From: Corallococcus sp. AS-1-6
GTDB taxonomy: Bacteria; Myxococcota; Myxococcia; Myxococcales; Myxococcaceae
Direction of reading: 5' to 3'
Length of the DNA stretch: 64,000 nucleotides
Assembly: GCF_020037015.1 (NCBI RefSeq)
Contig: NZ_JAIQDE010000024.1
Coordinates: forward strand, 62,001 to 126,000
Part shown: one piece after another, positions 1-7,722 of the stretch
Position numbering within the stretch: the stretch's first letter is position 1
Layout of the letters: each line of letters opens with the position of its first letter
The notes under the pieces: model-generated
What the model was told of the DNA's origin: nothing
The model's database searches: none
The model's input: only the letters and a program-made list of their open reading frames with translations
Translations under genes and position numbers: made by a program

Positions 1-164
1 GCATCCAGGTCCTCATGGCCCAGCGTCGCGATGGCCAGGGCCGCCAGGTCCAGCCGCGGTGGATCCGCGGCCAGGGAAGACACCAGCCGCTCACGCGCCA
101 GCGGAGGGCCGAAACCAGAGGGAAAGCTCACGGTGCGCACCAGTAACCCACGGAGGCTCCTCAC
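1..164 (-). CDS. N-terminal fragment of an unrecognised protein, cut by the left edge
   Basis: On the minus strand an open frame starts at a GTG (164-162) and runs off the left edge with no stop, giving about 54 residues. It reads VRSLRGLLVRTVSFPSGFGP and continues through an Asp/Leu/Ala-rich helix (PPRLDLAALAIATLGHEDLD). Codon third positions are GC-rich as in neighbouring genes. It lies just 22 bp after the stop of the 97-residue gene upstream, so it is probably the third gene of that minus-strand operon. The helix loosely resembles the N-terminus of SirB1/transglutaminase-like proteins, but that is a weak guess. No convincing Shine-Dalgarno precedes the GTG, so the start is uncertain. Confidence 0.45.
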   Translation of the reverse strand, partial: MRSLRGLLVRTVSFPSGFGPPLARERLVSSLAADPPRLDLAALAIATLGHEDLD

Positions 165-186
165 GGCAAAAGCAGGCAGCCGAGCA

Positions 187-480
187 TCAGGTGCCCGGAG
201 GTGCCGGAGGCAGCCGGCCCTTGATTTCCGCGCGCAGGGCCATCTGGGCTGAAATCAGCCCCGCCAGGATGCCGTCCTCGAACTCGAAGGTCGGGTGCTC
301 CTTCAGCTCCGGGAAGTCGTGCGGGTTGCGCAGCTCCTCCGGCCCGATGTTGGGCACCGCCTCTCGCGCCAGCTTGAGCACCTTCGCCTGCTGCTGGGCA
401 ATCATCCGCTCGTAGAGGGGGGAGGCCAGGGCCAGCAGCTCGTTCGCCGTCTCTTCCGTCATGGTGTGTGCCTCTTGCAT
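187..480 (-). CDS. Hypothetical 97-residue protein
   Basis: This small acidic, helical protein is not recognised. Its ATG at 480 overlaps the TGA stop of the upstream YiiX-like gene (ATGA), which suggests translational coupling. A second in-frame ATG at 462 (MTEETANELL) would give 91 residues. The middle holds an amphipathic helix (SPLYERMIAQQQAKVLKLAR) followed by Pro-rich turns (NPHDFPELKEHPTFEFEDGI) and a final helix. There is no signal peptide, membrane segment or Cys motif. Context suggests it belongs with the secreted cysteine-peptidase-like protein, but no function can be assigned from sequence. Confidence 0.7.
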   Translation of the reverse strand: MQEAHTMTEETANELLALASPLYERMIAQQQAKVLKLAREAVPNIGPEELRNPHDFPELKEHPTFEFEDGILAGLISAQMALRAEIKGRLPPAPPGT

Positions 481-2075
481 CACTCTTGGGCGATGTCCCA
501 CTTCATCCGCCGGTACGTGTAACGAAAGGACTCGGCGTTCGCTTCGACGGCGTCCCCCGGGCCCTCCCGCCCGTCCAGGAAGGCGACGAAGTCGAACTGC
601 CGGCCGGGCTGGCCGTACTCGGCGTCGAACACGCGCACGATTTCGTTCGCCGGCAGCGTCCTGCGCCCCGCCACGCTCACCAGGGGGATGTCCAGGCCCT
701 TCATGTCCTTCGACGGGGCGTAGGACTTCCACACCAGCTCCGTGCACACCAGCGACTGGTCGGAGAAGAAGTCGAAGTTGAAGTCGTACGGCCGGCCCTG
801 GAAGGTGAAGGCGCGCAGGATGGCGCGGGCCTTGTCCACCGGTGACAGCCGGGGCCGCAGCACGCCCAGGTAGTCCACGTGCATGCCGTGCTCCACGCCG
901 GTGAAGCTCACGCCCTCGCTGATGGACTCGATGATGCGCAGCGGGTCCCCGTGCGCGTCCTTGCCGGTGTACTCGGCCCACTTGGCGGGGAAGGCCTTCG
1001 CCAGGTGGGCGGTGAACGTCTCCGGCCGGCCGGGCAGGGTGGCCACCCAGGCCTTCACCCCCGGGTCCGCGTCGAACGCCAGGGACAGCTCCCGGGCGGT
1101 GCCCACGTACAGCTCCGCGTGCGGCCAGAAGCCCGGCAGCCCGATGTTGGACAGGAACCAGTTCTGCCGCGCGACCATCACGTCGCCCGGGGCCATGCGC
1201 GGCAACAGCGCCAGCACCTGCTCCCGGGAGATGAGCGGCCTGCCGGAGCGGTGCACGCGCGTGTCGCCCATCCACTCCGCCACCGTCTTCTGCACCGGGA
1301 ACACCGCGCGGGCGGTGGTGTCCTGGGTGAGGTCCGCCGCGGCCTTGGCGAAGAGCACCGGGCCGCGCTTCAACAGGCGCGCGCGGGCCGCCTGGCTGTC
1401 CCGCCGCATGGCCTGGAAGAGCGCGGGGACGCCGGGCTCGGTCAGCACGCCGGACTTCGCCAGCACCGGGTGCAGCGTGGCGCGGTAGCCGTCGCCCGTG
1501 AAGAGCTGCGTGCTGGTGCCCACGTGGACGACCTTCTCCTTGAAGCGGCTGAAGGCGCGCGCGGGCAGGCCGTACTCGGGGCCGGGCTCGTCCAGCAGCA
1601 CCTTCACCTGGTCCTGTCCCCCGGTGAGGTCCGCGAAGGCCATCCCCTGCGCCAGCTCCGACGCGAGCGCGGCGTGGGTGAGCAGGAAGCCCCAGGCGTG
1701 CTTCCTCGGCTGGGTGAGGGCGGGCACCTTGAGGAAGTCCCAGTAGCGCTGGCGCACCACCTCCGTGGAGACGAAGCAGTCGAAGAAGGCGGCCCAGGTG
1801 GACACCAGGAGCTGCTTCTCGTCCGGGGTGTACGGCACGTCCTTGCCGCGCTGGTACAGCGCCCTGGAGCGGAAGGCCTCCTCCTTGAGCCGGCGCAGCC
1901 CCTCCGTCCCCTGGCGCAGCGCCTCCAGGTCCCGGCGGGCCTGGGCGACGAAGGCGGCGTCGTCCAGCGCGTAGACGTCGCGCGGCGCCTGCTCGGCGGC
2001 GGGAGCGGGGGGCGGCGCTTCGGCGGGGGGGCTGGCGAACGTGAGCCAGGCGGCGAGCAGGGAGGCTGCGGACAT
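480..2075 (-). CDS. Secreted YiiX/YaeF-like permuted papain-fold protein (Peptidase_C92-like)
   Basis: This 531-residue protein starts with a hydrophobic export signal (SLLAAWLTFASPPAEA) and an Ala/Pro-rich linker. The C-terminal half matches the YiiX/YaeF permuted NlpC/P60 pattern. It has GDVMVARQNWFLSNIGLPGF followed by WPHAELYVG, with the likely catalytic His near residue 319. Further on is LVCTELVWKSY, with the likely nucleophile Cys near residue 444. Family members are proposed to hydrolyse amide or thioester bonds in the cell envelope. The roughly 280-residue N-terminal part is helical and not recognised, so the protein is longer than the usual 200-residue YiiX. The ATG at 2075 was chosen because GGAG lies 11 nt upstream; a GTG at 2087 is the alternative. 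Substrate is unknown. Confidence 0.75.
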   Translation of the reverse strand: MSAASLLAAWLTFASPPAEAPPPAPAAEQAPRDVYALDDAAFVAQARRDLEALRQGTEGLRRLKEEAFRSRALYQRGKDVPYTPDEKQLLVSTWAAFFDCFVSTEVVRQRYWDFLKVPALTQPRKHAWGFLLTHAALASELAQGMAFADLTGGQDQVKVLLDEPGPEYGLPARAFSRFKEKVVHVGTSTQLFTGDGYRATLHPVLAKSGVLTEPGVPALFQAMRRDSQAARARLLKRGPVLFAKAAADLTQDTTARAVFPVQKTVAEWMGDTRVHRSGRPLISREQVLALLPRMAPGDVMVARQNWFLSNIGLPGFWPHAELYVGTARELSLAFDADPGVKAWVATLPGRPETFTAHLAKAFPAKWAEYTGKDAHGDPLRIIESISEGVSFTGVEHGMHVDYLGVLRPRLSPVDKARAILRAFTFQGRPYDFNFDFFSDQSLVCTELVWKSYAPSKDMKGLDIPLVSVAGRRTLPANEIVRVFDAEYGQPGRQFDFVAFLDGREGPGDAVEANAESFRYTYRRMKWDIAQE

Positions 2076-2279
2076 CAGGGAGGACACTCCGGCGGGCGTT
2101 GGCGCGGGAGGACTCTACCCCGAAGCGGACGCGGGCAAGACGGCCGGTCCCCTGCCTGCCCGGCGTCTTGGGAGGTGGCGGGCGACAGGGTGGCCCGGAG
2201 CGGGCGCCATCCCCAGGTTGAGGCATGGATGGCCGCCCGGGCACTGGAAGCTCCGGGCGCAAGAAAGGTGGAAGACACG

Positions 2280-2597
2280 ATGGCTTACGGAAAGGCGGAG
2301 GATCCCTCGCGCTCCATCACCCCGCACCTGGATGGGGTGGAGTACCCGGCGACGCGCGAGGAACTCGTCGAGGCCGCCGCGGACAACGAGGCCCCGGTCG
2401 ACATCATCAACATCCTCAAGTCCCTGCCACAGACGGAGTACATGCTGCGCGAGCACGTGCTGCGCGACCTGGCGGAGGCCGAGCGCCGCTTCGCGATGAA
2501 CGGCCTGAAGGACGACGATGGCGTGGACCGCGACCGGCGCAACATCGGGCGCGACCGCATCGAGGGTGCCTCCGAGGGCGAGACGCGCCACCCCTAG
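2280..2597 (+). CDS. DUF2795-domain protein
   Basis: This 105-residue soluble protein carries the short DUF2795 signature: a helix with IINILKSLPQTEYMLREHVL followed by RDLAEAERRF. That domain is common in actinobacteria and myxobacteria and has no established biochemical role. The start ATG at 2280 is preceded by GGTGGAAG. The tail is charged (DDDGVDRDRRNIGRDRIEG) and probably disordered. It is divergent from the YiiX-like gene, with the promoters of both in the 200 bp between them. It has its own short spacer of 84 bp before the next lipoprotein gene. Confidence 0.8.
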   Translation: MAYGKAEDPSRSITPHLDGVEYPATREELVEAAADNEAPVDIINILKSLPQTEYMLREHVLRDLAEAERRFAMNGLKDDDGVDRDRRNIGRDRIEGASEGETRHP

Positions 2598-2681
2598 TGT
2601 CGCCTGCGCGCGGACACTCCACGCAAGGACGTTGCAAGACGCTCGCGGGCGCCCTGGCTTTCTGCCAGCGTTCGCGAGCGC

Positions 2682-3587
2682 ATGCGTACGGGCCTTTCGT
2701 GGAGCTGTCTGCTGCTGTCGCTGGCCGCCGCCGGGTGCACCTCCCGGTATCCGCCGCTCAACCCCGCGCCGGGGCTGCCGCCGCCGGTGCGTCTGGACTT
2801 CAAGCCCCCCGTGGACCGCCTCCTCACCGAATCCGTGCGCGCCACCCGCACCCTCCAGCGCGAGGGCCGGCCGGAGGTGCGCGACGAGGCGGCCTTCACC
2901 ACCGAGACCCGCTTCACCCCGTCCGACGGCGGCTGGCGCGTGGCCCAGGCCGTGCGCACCCCGCGCCAGGCGCATGACGGGCACGACGTGCCGTCCCTGT
3001 CCGGCGCCGTGCTGGAGCGCTTCACGCTGCGCATGCAGTTGGCGGCGGACGGCACCTTCGTGAAGCTGGTGGGCCCGGAGGCCGCGCGGGAGGCGCTGCG
3101 GCAGGTGGCGCCCGAGGGCACCGGCCTTCCGGAGGTGGAGCGCTTCTTCAGCCCGGAGGCGCTGGAGATCCGCACGCGCCGCGAGTGGGAGGCGAAGTAC
3201 GCGGGGCTGCTCCAGCGCAACCTGGTGGAGGGGCAGCGCACCTGGGCGGTGGACTCCGTGGACGTGGACGGCGAGGAGCGCGCCTATCTGCTGGAGCGCA
3301 CGGTGCAGGGCACGCGGCTCACGTCGTTCGGTGACGCGGTGGTGCTGACGCTGAGGTGCCTGGACGCGCTGCCCGCCCACGCCCCGGCGGAGCTGAAGGC
3401 CGCGTGGGCGGAGGCCGGCTCGCCCGAACTTTCCAAGGGCGTGACGTGTGAAGGCGAGCAGGTGGTGACGTGGGCCCGGTTCATCCCGGTGCGCCGCCTG
3501 CTGAAGGTGAAGGCGGTGGGGGCGGGCGGCACGCTGACGCTCACCACCGAGTCCCAGGCGGAAGCGCTCCAGGAGGAAGGGCCATGA
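2682..3587 (+). CDS. Putative lipoprotein, 301 residues
   Basis: The N-terminus is a typical lipoprotein signal (MRTGLSWSCLLLSLAAAGC) with lipobox AAGC at residues 16-19, so mature protein is expected to be membrane-anchored in the envelope. The rest is soluble, rich in charged residues, with alternating beta segments (for example GDAVVLTLRCLDALPAH and KVKAVGAGGTLTLTTES). It contains a Cys pair (LRCLDAL and VTCEGEQVV) that could form a disulfide. No family is recognised. Its TGA overlaps the ATG of the CoA-binding protein gene, so the two are translationally coupled. Confidence 0.75.
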   Translation: MRTGLSWSCLLLSLAAAGCTSRYPPLNPAPGLPPPVRLDFKPPVDRLLTESVRATRTLQREGRPEVRDEAAFTTETRFTPSDGGWRVAQAVRTPRQAHDGHDVPSLSGAVLERFTLRMQLAADGTFVKLVGPEAAREALRQVAPEGTGLPEVERFFSPEALEIRTRREWEAKYAGLLQRNLVEGQRTWAVDSVDVDGEERAYLLERTVQGTRLTSFGDAVVLTLRCLDALPAHAPAELKAAWAEAGSPELSKGVTCEGEQVVTWARFIPVRRLLKVKAVGAGGTLTLTTESQAEALQEEGP

Positions 3588-4027
3588 GCCACGACGAGTA
3601 CCTCATCGAGACCGAAGCGGGTGTGAAGCACGTGGTGCAGGAGGCCCGGCGCGTGGCGGTGCTGGGCATCAAGACGGAGGACCACTCCGCCCAGCCCGCG
3701 TACTACGTGCCGGAGTACCTGGCGAAGGCGGGCGTGGACGTGGTGCCGGTGCCCGTCTACTACCCGGACGCGAAGGTGATTCTTGGCAAGCCGGTGTACC
3801 GGAGGCTGGTGGACATCCCGGGTGACATCGACCTGGTGGACGTGTTCCGCAGGCCCGGCGACATCGACCAGCACGTGGACGACATCATCGCCAAGAAGCC
3901 CAAGGCGGTGTGGTTCCAGTCCGGCATCCGCAACGACGACGCGGCGAAGAGGCTGGCCGCCGCCGGCATCCGCGTGGTGCAGGACCGCTGCCTGATGGTG
4001 GACCACCGCCGCTACAGCGGGCGCTGA
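3584..4027 (+). CDS. CoA-binding domain protein (YccU family)
   Basis: This 147-residue protein is a stand-alone Rossmann-type CoA-binding domain. It shows VAVLGIKTE near residue 25, YYVPEYLAKAGVDVVPVPVY, and the closing KAVWFQSGIRNDDAAKRLAA plus VVQDRCLMVDHRR. YccU-type proteins bind CoA or acyl-CoA; their cellular role is not settled. The start ATG at 3584 overlaps the previous stop and follows a strong AGGAGGAAGG. A long GC hairpin follows within 20 bp of the stop, making this the last gene of its operon. Confidence 0.85.
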   Translation: MSHDEYLIETEAGVKHVVQEARRVAVLGIKTEDHSAQPAYYVPEYLAKAGVDVVPVPVYYPDAKVILGKPVYRRLVDIPGDIDLVDVFRRPGDIDQHVDDIIAKKPKAVWFQSGIRNDDAAKRLAAAGIRVVQDRCLMVDHRRYSGR

Positions 4028-4043
4028 CGGCCTGGAAGAACCA

Positions 4044-4078
4044 CGGCCCTCCGCGCCCGGCAAGGGCACGGAGGGCCG
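4044..4078. terminator. Bidirectional hairpin between convergent genes
   Basis: Arms 4044-4058 and 4064-4078 form a 15-bp stem with one mismatch and a 5-nt loop. The hairpin lies between the plus-strand CoA-binding gene and the minus-strand subtilase gene, where a shared terminator is expected. There is no clear T run on either side, so it may be a transcript-end stabiliser rather than a classical intrinsic terminator. Confidence 0.55.
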
Positions 4079-4115
4079 CGAGGCCGCGCGTGGAGGGCGG
4101 CGGCCTGCTTCAAGC

Positions 4116-5717
4116 TCAGTAGTTGCCGGAGATGACCTTGGGCAGGGCCTTCGCCAGGTCCGGCAGGGGGCCAATCTGCCGCGTGTCCGAAGCCTGCGCC
4201 GTGCCGTTGTTGCGCAGCAGGCCGCGCATCTGCACGGACGTCAGCAGCCGGCCGTTGGCGCGCGCCACGCCCTGGGCGCTGACGGCGGCGCCCACGATGA
4301 TGGGCGACGCGCTGGAGGTGCCGCTGAAGGTGGACGTGTAGTACTGGTCCTCGCCGTACCCGCTGCCGAAGCGGTCGCCGTAGCCGGTGGTGACGACGGA
4401 CTCGCCCCAGCCGTGCACGTTCACGCGCTGGCCGAAGTTGGTCCAGCACATGGGCACGCGCGTGGTGGCGGTGCTGGCGCCCACCAGGATGGCGCCCGAG
4501 TCACGCGTGGCCGGGTTGAACCGGCCGCCGTACGCGGCCGCGTCCAGGTTCGCGCTGCCGTTGCCCGCCGCCTCCACGATGATGACGCCGTTGGCGGTGG
4601 CGTTGCGGATGGCGTCGTAGTTGTCCTGCCAGTACTCCATCGCGATGTAGTTGCACTGGGACGTGTTGCACGTGCAGGCCGTGCCGTCGCTGGGGCCGCC
4701 CGCGTGCAGCTCGATGAGGACGACGCCGCCCGTGCCCACCGCCGCCGCCGCGTTGGTGATGGCGCTCGCGGTGCTCTGCGCGCCAATGGCCTCCACGCCC
4801 GGCGTCGCTGCGTTGGCGATGCCCGTCACGCCGTAGCCGTTGGACGCGCCCACGATTTCACCCAGCACCGCGGTGCCGTGGTTGCGCCAGCCCAGGTCGT
4901 TGTACTGCGTGCCGCCCACCCGGAAGAACGTGGGGAAGTCCTCGTGCGTGGTGCGCCAGCCTCCCTCGATGTCCACGAACTTCACGTTGGTGCCCCGGCC
5001 GCCCGTCACCGTCCACGCGTACGTCGCGTTGATGCCGGAGGGCGCCGCGTTCAGGTAGCCCTGGTTCGCCTGGTACAGCGGCGTGGTGGGCGGCAGGTCC
5101 GCCGCGGACAGGAGCGCGCGCAGCCCCGCCTCCATGGCGAAGTTCACCATCGCCGGCTCCGGGGGCGGCGCCGCGTAGGCCGTCTCCACGCTGCCAACGC
5201 GGTTGAGCGCCGCCACCAGGTCCGCCACGGTGTCCGCGGTGGTGCCGGGCAGCAGCGGAACTTCGAAGTACAGGTTCAGGTCCGCCAACTGCTCGCCGCT
5301 CGCGCGCTCACCGGACGCCTTGCTCGCGTCCAGCGTGGCCTCCTCCGCCTGGAACACCCGCTCCAGCGCCCCGATGCGCGGCGCGCGGTCCAACAGCGCC
5401 ACCACCTCCGCCAGGTCCGCGTCCACGCGCGCGGCGTCCAGGCGCAGGCCGGCCAACAGCTCGCGCTCGCCGGCGCTGCGCTCGGAGGACAGGGCGCGCA
5501 GCGCGTTGTCGCGCAGGCGCACGTGGCTGCCCTCGTGGAACTTCACCACCAGCCGCTCCACGAACGTCCCCGCGGGCAGCTCGCGCCCCGTGGGCTTCGC
5601 CAGGAGCGCGCGCGGCGCCAGCGAGGGCGCGGCGCCAGCAGCGGGGGCCAACGCCAGCAGGGACACAGCCATGACCGCGCCACGCAGGCGGAGCGGGGAC
5701 AGCGTCGACTTCAGCAT
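4116..5717 (-). CDS. Secreted subtilisin-like serine protease (S8 family)
   Basis: This 533-residue protein has a signal peptide (about residues 1-30, hydrophobic MAVSLLALAPAAGAA) and a long helical prosegment of about 180 residues. The S8 catalytic domain follows. Catalytic residues are visible: Asp249 in FVDIEGGW, His280 in NHGTAVLGEI and Ser468 in SGTSSASPI. The oxyanion Asn sits in VIIVEAAGNGS. A Cys-rich insert (GTACTCNTSQCNY) is present between His and Asn and could form disulfides. The ATG at 5717 was chosen because GGAGGAAG sits 5 nt upstream; an ATG further upstream has no such site. Exported proteases of this kind serve nutrient scavenging and predation in myxobacteria. The catalytic Asp is in DIEGGW rather than the usual DTG, so the subgroup is atypical. 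Confidence 0.9.
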   Translation of the reverse strand: MLKSTLSPLRLRGAVMAVSLLALAPAAGAAPSLAPRALLAKPTGRELPAGTFVERLVVKFHEGSHVRLRDNALRALSSERSAGERELLAGLRLDAARVDADLAEVVALLDRAPRIGALERVFQAEEATLDASKASGERASGEQLADLNLYFEVPLLPGTTADTVADLVAALNRVGSVETAYAAPPPEPAMVNFAMEAGLRALLSAADLPPTTPLYQANQGYLNAAPSGINATYAWTVTGGRGTNVKFVDIEGGWRTTHEDFPTFFRVGGTQYNDLGWRNHGTAVLGEIVGASNGYGVTGIANAATPGVEAIGAQSTASAITNAAAAVGTGGVVLIELHAGGPSDGTACTCNTSQCNYIAMEYWQDNYDAIRNATANGVIIVEAAGNGSANLDAAAYGGRFNPATRDSGAILVGASTATTRVPMCWTNFGQRVNVHGWGESVVTTGYGDRFGSGYGEDQYYTSTFSGTSSASPIIVGAAVSAQGVARANGRLLTSVQMRGLLRNNGTAQASDTRQIGPLPDLAKALPKVISGNY

Positions 5718-5756
5718 GGACTTCCTCCGGGATGGACAACATCCCCACCATGCCAC

Positions 5757-5830
5757 GCCGGTCTGTCATTCAAATCTGGCTATTCTGCTATTTCTATCCT
5801 GATGGTTTATTCGCGCCTCATTGAACCGGG
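5757..5830 (-). promoter_or_regulatory. AT-rich promoter region of the subtilase gene
   Basis: Bases 5757-5830 are strikingly AT-rich compared with the surroundings and lie 40-110 bp upstream of the subtilase start. This is the natural place for its promoter and UP-like elements. Several TATTCT/TATTTC-like hexamers are present, and no single -35/-10 pair can be chosen with confidence. Confidence 0.35.
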
Positions 5831-5847
5831 CGGGCGTGCGAAGGCGC

Positions 5848-6726
5848 TCAGGTGCTCTGCTCGAAGGGGACGGGGGGCCGGGCCAGGGCGCGCTCCGCGG
5901 ACAGCCGGGCCTGGTCCAACGCGTCGAAGCCGCGCTCCAGCGTGGCGGGCGTCACCGGGGGCAGGTTGGAGACGACGACGTAGACGGGCACGTCGCGCGT
6001 CTGGAGCACGGTGAGCTGGAGCCGGAAGTGGTCGCGCCGGAGCGCGGCGGAGCCGGCGGCCAGACCCTGCGGATAGGCCATGGGGCCGCCCACCACCTTG
6101 CGCGTGCGGCTGGGCAGGTAGTGCACGAGGATGGCGTCCAGGTCCTTGCCGATGGCGCTCTCCTGGAGGGCCAGCGCGGGCGCCTTGTCCACCAGCCCGC
6201 CGTCCCAGAAGAGCTGTCCGTCCAGCGGCACCGCGCGGAAGAGGCCCGGGTACGCGCAGGTGGCGTGGACGCGCGGGGCCAGCTCCCCGGTGGTGAACGC
6301 CTGGTGCGTGCCCTGGGTGAGGTTGGCGACGGTGAGCAGCAGCGGGTGCGGCAGGTCCTCGAAGGTGGACACCGGCAGCGTGGACTCCAGCAGGCGCCGG
6401 AAGCGCTCGCCCTTGAGCAGGCCCGTGAAGCCGTGCCCCTGGGACGCCACGTTCAGCATCGCGCCAAGGGGGTCCGGGTCCCAGAAGTTGGCCCGCGTCT
6501 GGCGCAGCACCAGCTCCTCCAGCGCCGGCATGGGCATGCCCGCCGCCGCGTACGCCGCCACCATCCCGCCCGCGGACGTGCCCGCGTAGGCGTGGGGCTT
6601 CAGGCCGCTGGCGTGCAGCCCCTTCAGGAAACCCGCATGGCCGTAGAACCCGAAGTAGCCCGCGGAGAGGACCAGCCCGAACCGCTTGCCTTCGAGCAGG
6701 GAGTGCAACGTGGAGGAGGGAGCCAT
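5848..6726 (-). CDS. Patatin-like phospholipase
   Basis: This 292-residue protein has the hallmarks of patatin lipases. They are a glycine-rich oxyanion region (LVLSAGYFGFYGHAGFLKGL), the nucleophile elbow GTSAGG with Ser51, and the catalytic Asp in FWDGGLVDKAP near residue 173. No signal peptide is seen, so it is cytoplasmic or secreted by a non-Sec route. Patatins cleave acyl groups from phospholipids or other lipid esters. The gene is transcribed divergently from sahR; the 99 bp between the two starts contain a perfect 19-bp palindrome and the sahR promoter. No strong Shine-Dalgarno is visible at 6726. Confidence 0.85.
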   Translation of the reverse strand: MAPSSTLHSLLEGKRFGLVLSAGYFGFYGHAGFLKGLHASGLKPHAYAGTSAGGMVAAYAAAGMPMPALEELVLRQTRANFWDPDPLGAMLNVASQGHGFTGLLKGERFRRLLESTLPVSTFEDLPHPLLLTVANLTQGTHQAFTTGELAPRVHATCAYPGLFRAVPLDGQLFWDGGLVDKAPALALQESAIGKDLDAILVHYLPSRTRKVVGGPMAYPQGLAAGSAALRRDHFRLQLTVLQTRDVPVYVVVSNLPPVTPATLERGFDALDQARLSAERALARPPVPFEQST

Positions 6727-6757
6727 TTCGGATTTTTACGGGATGGGTGCGTTCCAA

Positions 6758-6776
6758 GGCAACGCAATGCGTTGCC
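6758..6776. repeat. Perfect 19-bp palindrome between divergent genes
   Basis: GGCAACGCAATGCGTTGCC is a perfect inverted repeat (9-bp arms, one central A). It lies 32 bp upstream of the patatin-like gene start and 50 bp upstream of sahR. Its symmetry and position fit a dimeric-repressor operator. It differs in sequence from the sahR operator nearby, so a second regulator would be needed. Confidence 0.6.
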
Positions 6777-6784
6777 GGGGCCAT

Positions 6785-6812
6785 TGTGCCCGTGTCAGAG
6801 CATCGATATATG
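6785..6812 (+). promoter_or_regulatory. Candidate sahR-metH promoter
   Basis: A -35-like TTGTGC (6785-6790) and a -10-like TATATG (6807-6812) are separated by 16 bp. The -10 lies inside the 18-bp sahR operator, so repressor binding would block RNA polymerase. The predicted transcript start, around 6819-6821, is only 5-7 nt before the sahR ATG and no Shine-Dalgarno is seen, so a leaderless mRNA is likely. Confidence 0.45.
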
Positions 6813-6818
6813 TTGATG
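6801..6818. promoter_or_regulatory. Candidate SahR operator
   Basis: CATCGATATATGTTGATG is an imperfect palindrome with 14 of 18 symmetric positions, ending 7 bp before the sahR start codon. ArsR-family repressors bind such AT-centred palindromes, and SahR is known to repress SAM-cycle genes including its own locus or metH. That this exact site is the operator is inferred from position, symmetry and overlap with the -10 element. Confidence 0.6.
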
Positions 6819-6825
6819 GCTCGAT

Positions 6826-7722
6826 ATGGACGTTCTCTCCCAATCCTTCCGTGTCCTGGGGGACACGACGCGGCTGCGCATCCTGCGGCTGGTGGCCCAG
6901 GCGCCGCTGAACGTGACGGAGCTCGTGTCGCTGGTGGGGGTGGCCCAGTCGTCGGTGTCGCACCACCTGTCGAAGCTGAAGGGGCTGGGGCTCATCCGCG
7001 AGGAGCGGCAGGCGGGCTTCACGTACTATTCGCTGGCGCTGGAGTCGGATGACTCGCGCTGGCCGCTCGTCCGGCTGGCACGCGAGGCGGATGACGCGGC
7101 GGGGGACTCGGCGCGGCTCAACGACCTCTTGCGCGCGCGGGAGGACCGGCAGGCGCTCAACGAGCGGCTGCTGGAGCCCGGCCAGTCGTGGTTCCTCTGG
7201 GCGGGGGCGCTGGCGTCGCTGCTGCCGCCCCTGGACGTGGCGGACTTCGGCTGCGGCACGGGCGTGTTCAGCCGGGCCATGGCGCGGTGGGCGCGGCACG
7301 TGTGGGCCATTGACCAGAGCGAGGACGCGCTGTCCCAGGCGCGCGCCCTGGCCCAGCGTGACGCGCTCACCAACATCACGTTCCTGCGCGAGGACCTGCA
7401 CCGGCTGTCCCTGGCCGGCGGGCGCATGGACCTGGTGGTGATTTCGCAGAGCCTCCACCACGTGGAGGCGCCCGCGGCGGTGGTGGCGGAGGCGGCGCGG
7501 CTGCTCAAGCCGGGCGGCCGGCTGGTGGTGCTGGAGCTGATGCCGCACGAAGAGAAGTGGGTGCTGGAGCGGTTGGGGCACCGTCACATGGGCTTTTCGC
7601 CCGAAGTCCTGGAAGCGGCCCTTCGCGAGGCCGGCTTCACGTCGTTCACCCGCGAGACGCACGCGCGCGACGGGGCCAGTCCCTTCCGCGTCTTCCTGCT
7701 GACCGGAGTCAAACCGTCATGA
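6826..7722 (+). CDS. sahR: SahR-like repressor: ArsR DNA-binding domain fused to SAM-methyltransferase fold
   Basis: This 298-residue protein joins an ArsR winged helix (residues about 1-75, LGDTTRLRILRLV, VGVAQSSVSHHLSKLKGLGL) to a class I methyltransferase-like domain. That domain starts near residue 135 with VADFGCGTGVFSRAMARWA, then VISQSLHHV and LLKPGGRLVVLELM. This architecture defines SahR, whose methyltransferase domain senses S-adenosylhomocysteine and releases DNA when SAH is high, inducing methionine-cycle genes. The metH gene follows directly, with its ATG overlapping the sahR TGA, exactly the context expected. No zinc-binding Cys motif of metal-sensing ArsR proteins is present. 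An ordinary regulator-methyltransferase of unknown target is the alternative. Confidence 0.85.
   Translation: MDVLSQSFRVLGDTTRLRILRLVAQAPLNVTELVSLVGVAQSSVSHHLSKLKGLGLIREERQAGFTYYSLALESDDSRWPLVRLAREADDAAGDSARLNDLLRAREDRQALNERLLEPGQSWFLWAGALASLLPPLDVADFGCGTGVFSRAMARWARHVWAIDQSEDALSQARALAQRDALTNITFLREDLHRLSLAGGRMDLVVISQSLHHVEAPAAVVAEAARLLKPGGRLVVLELMPHEEKWVLERLGHRHMGFSPEVLEAALREAGFTSFTRETHARDGASPFRVFLLTGVKPS

Noticed and set aside
187-2262. A 691-codon minus-strand frame covering the YiiX-like gene in another frame
   Set aside because: Only its last 97 codons, after the ATG at 480, look like a real protein. The rest is Gly/Arg/Ala-rich shadow of the YiiX-like gene in high-GC DNA.
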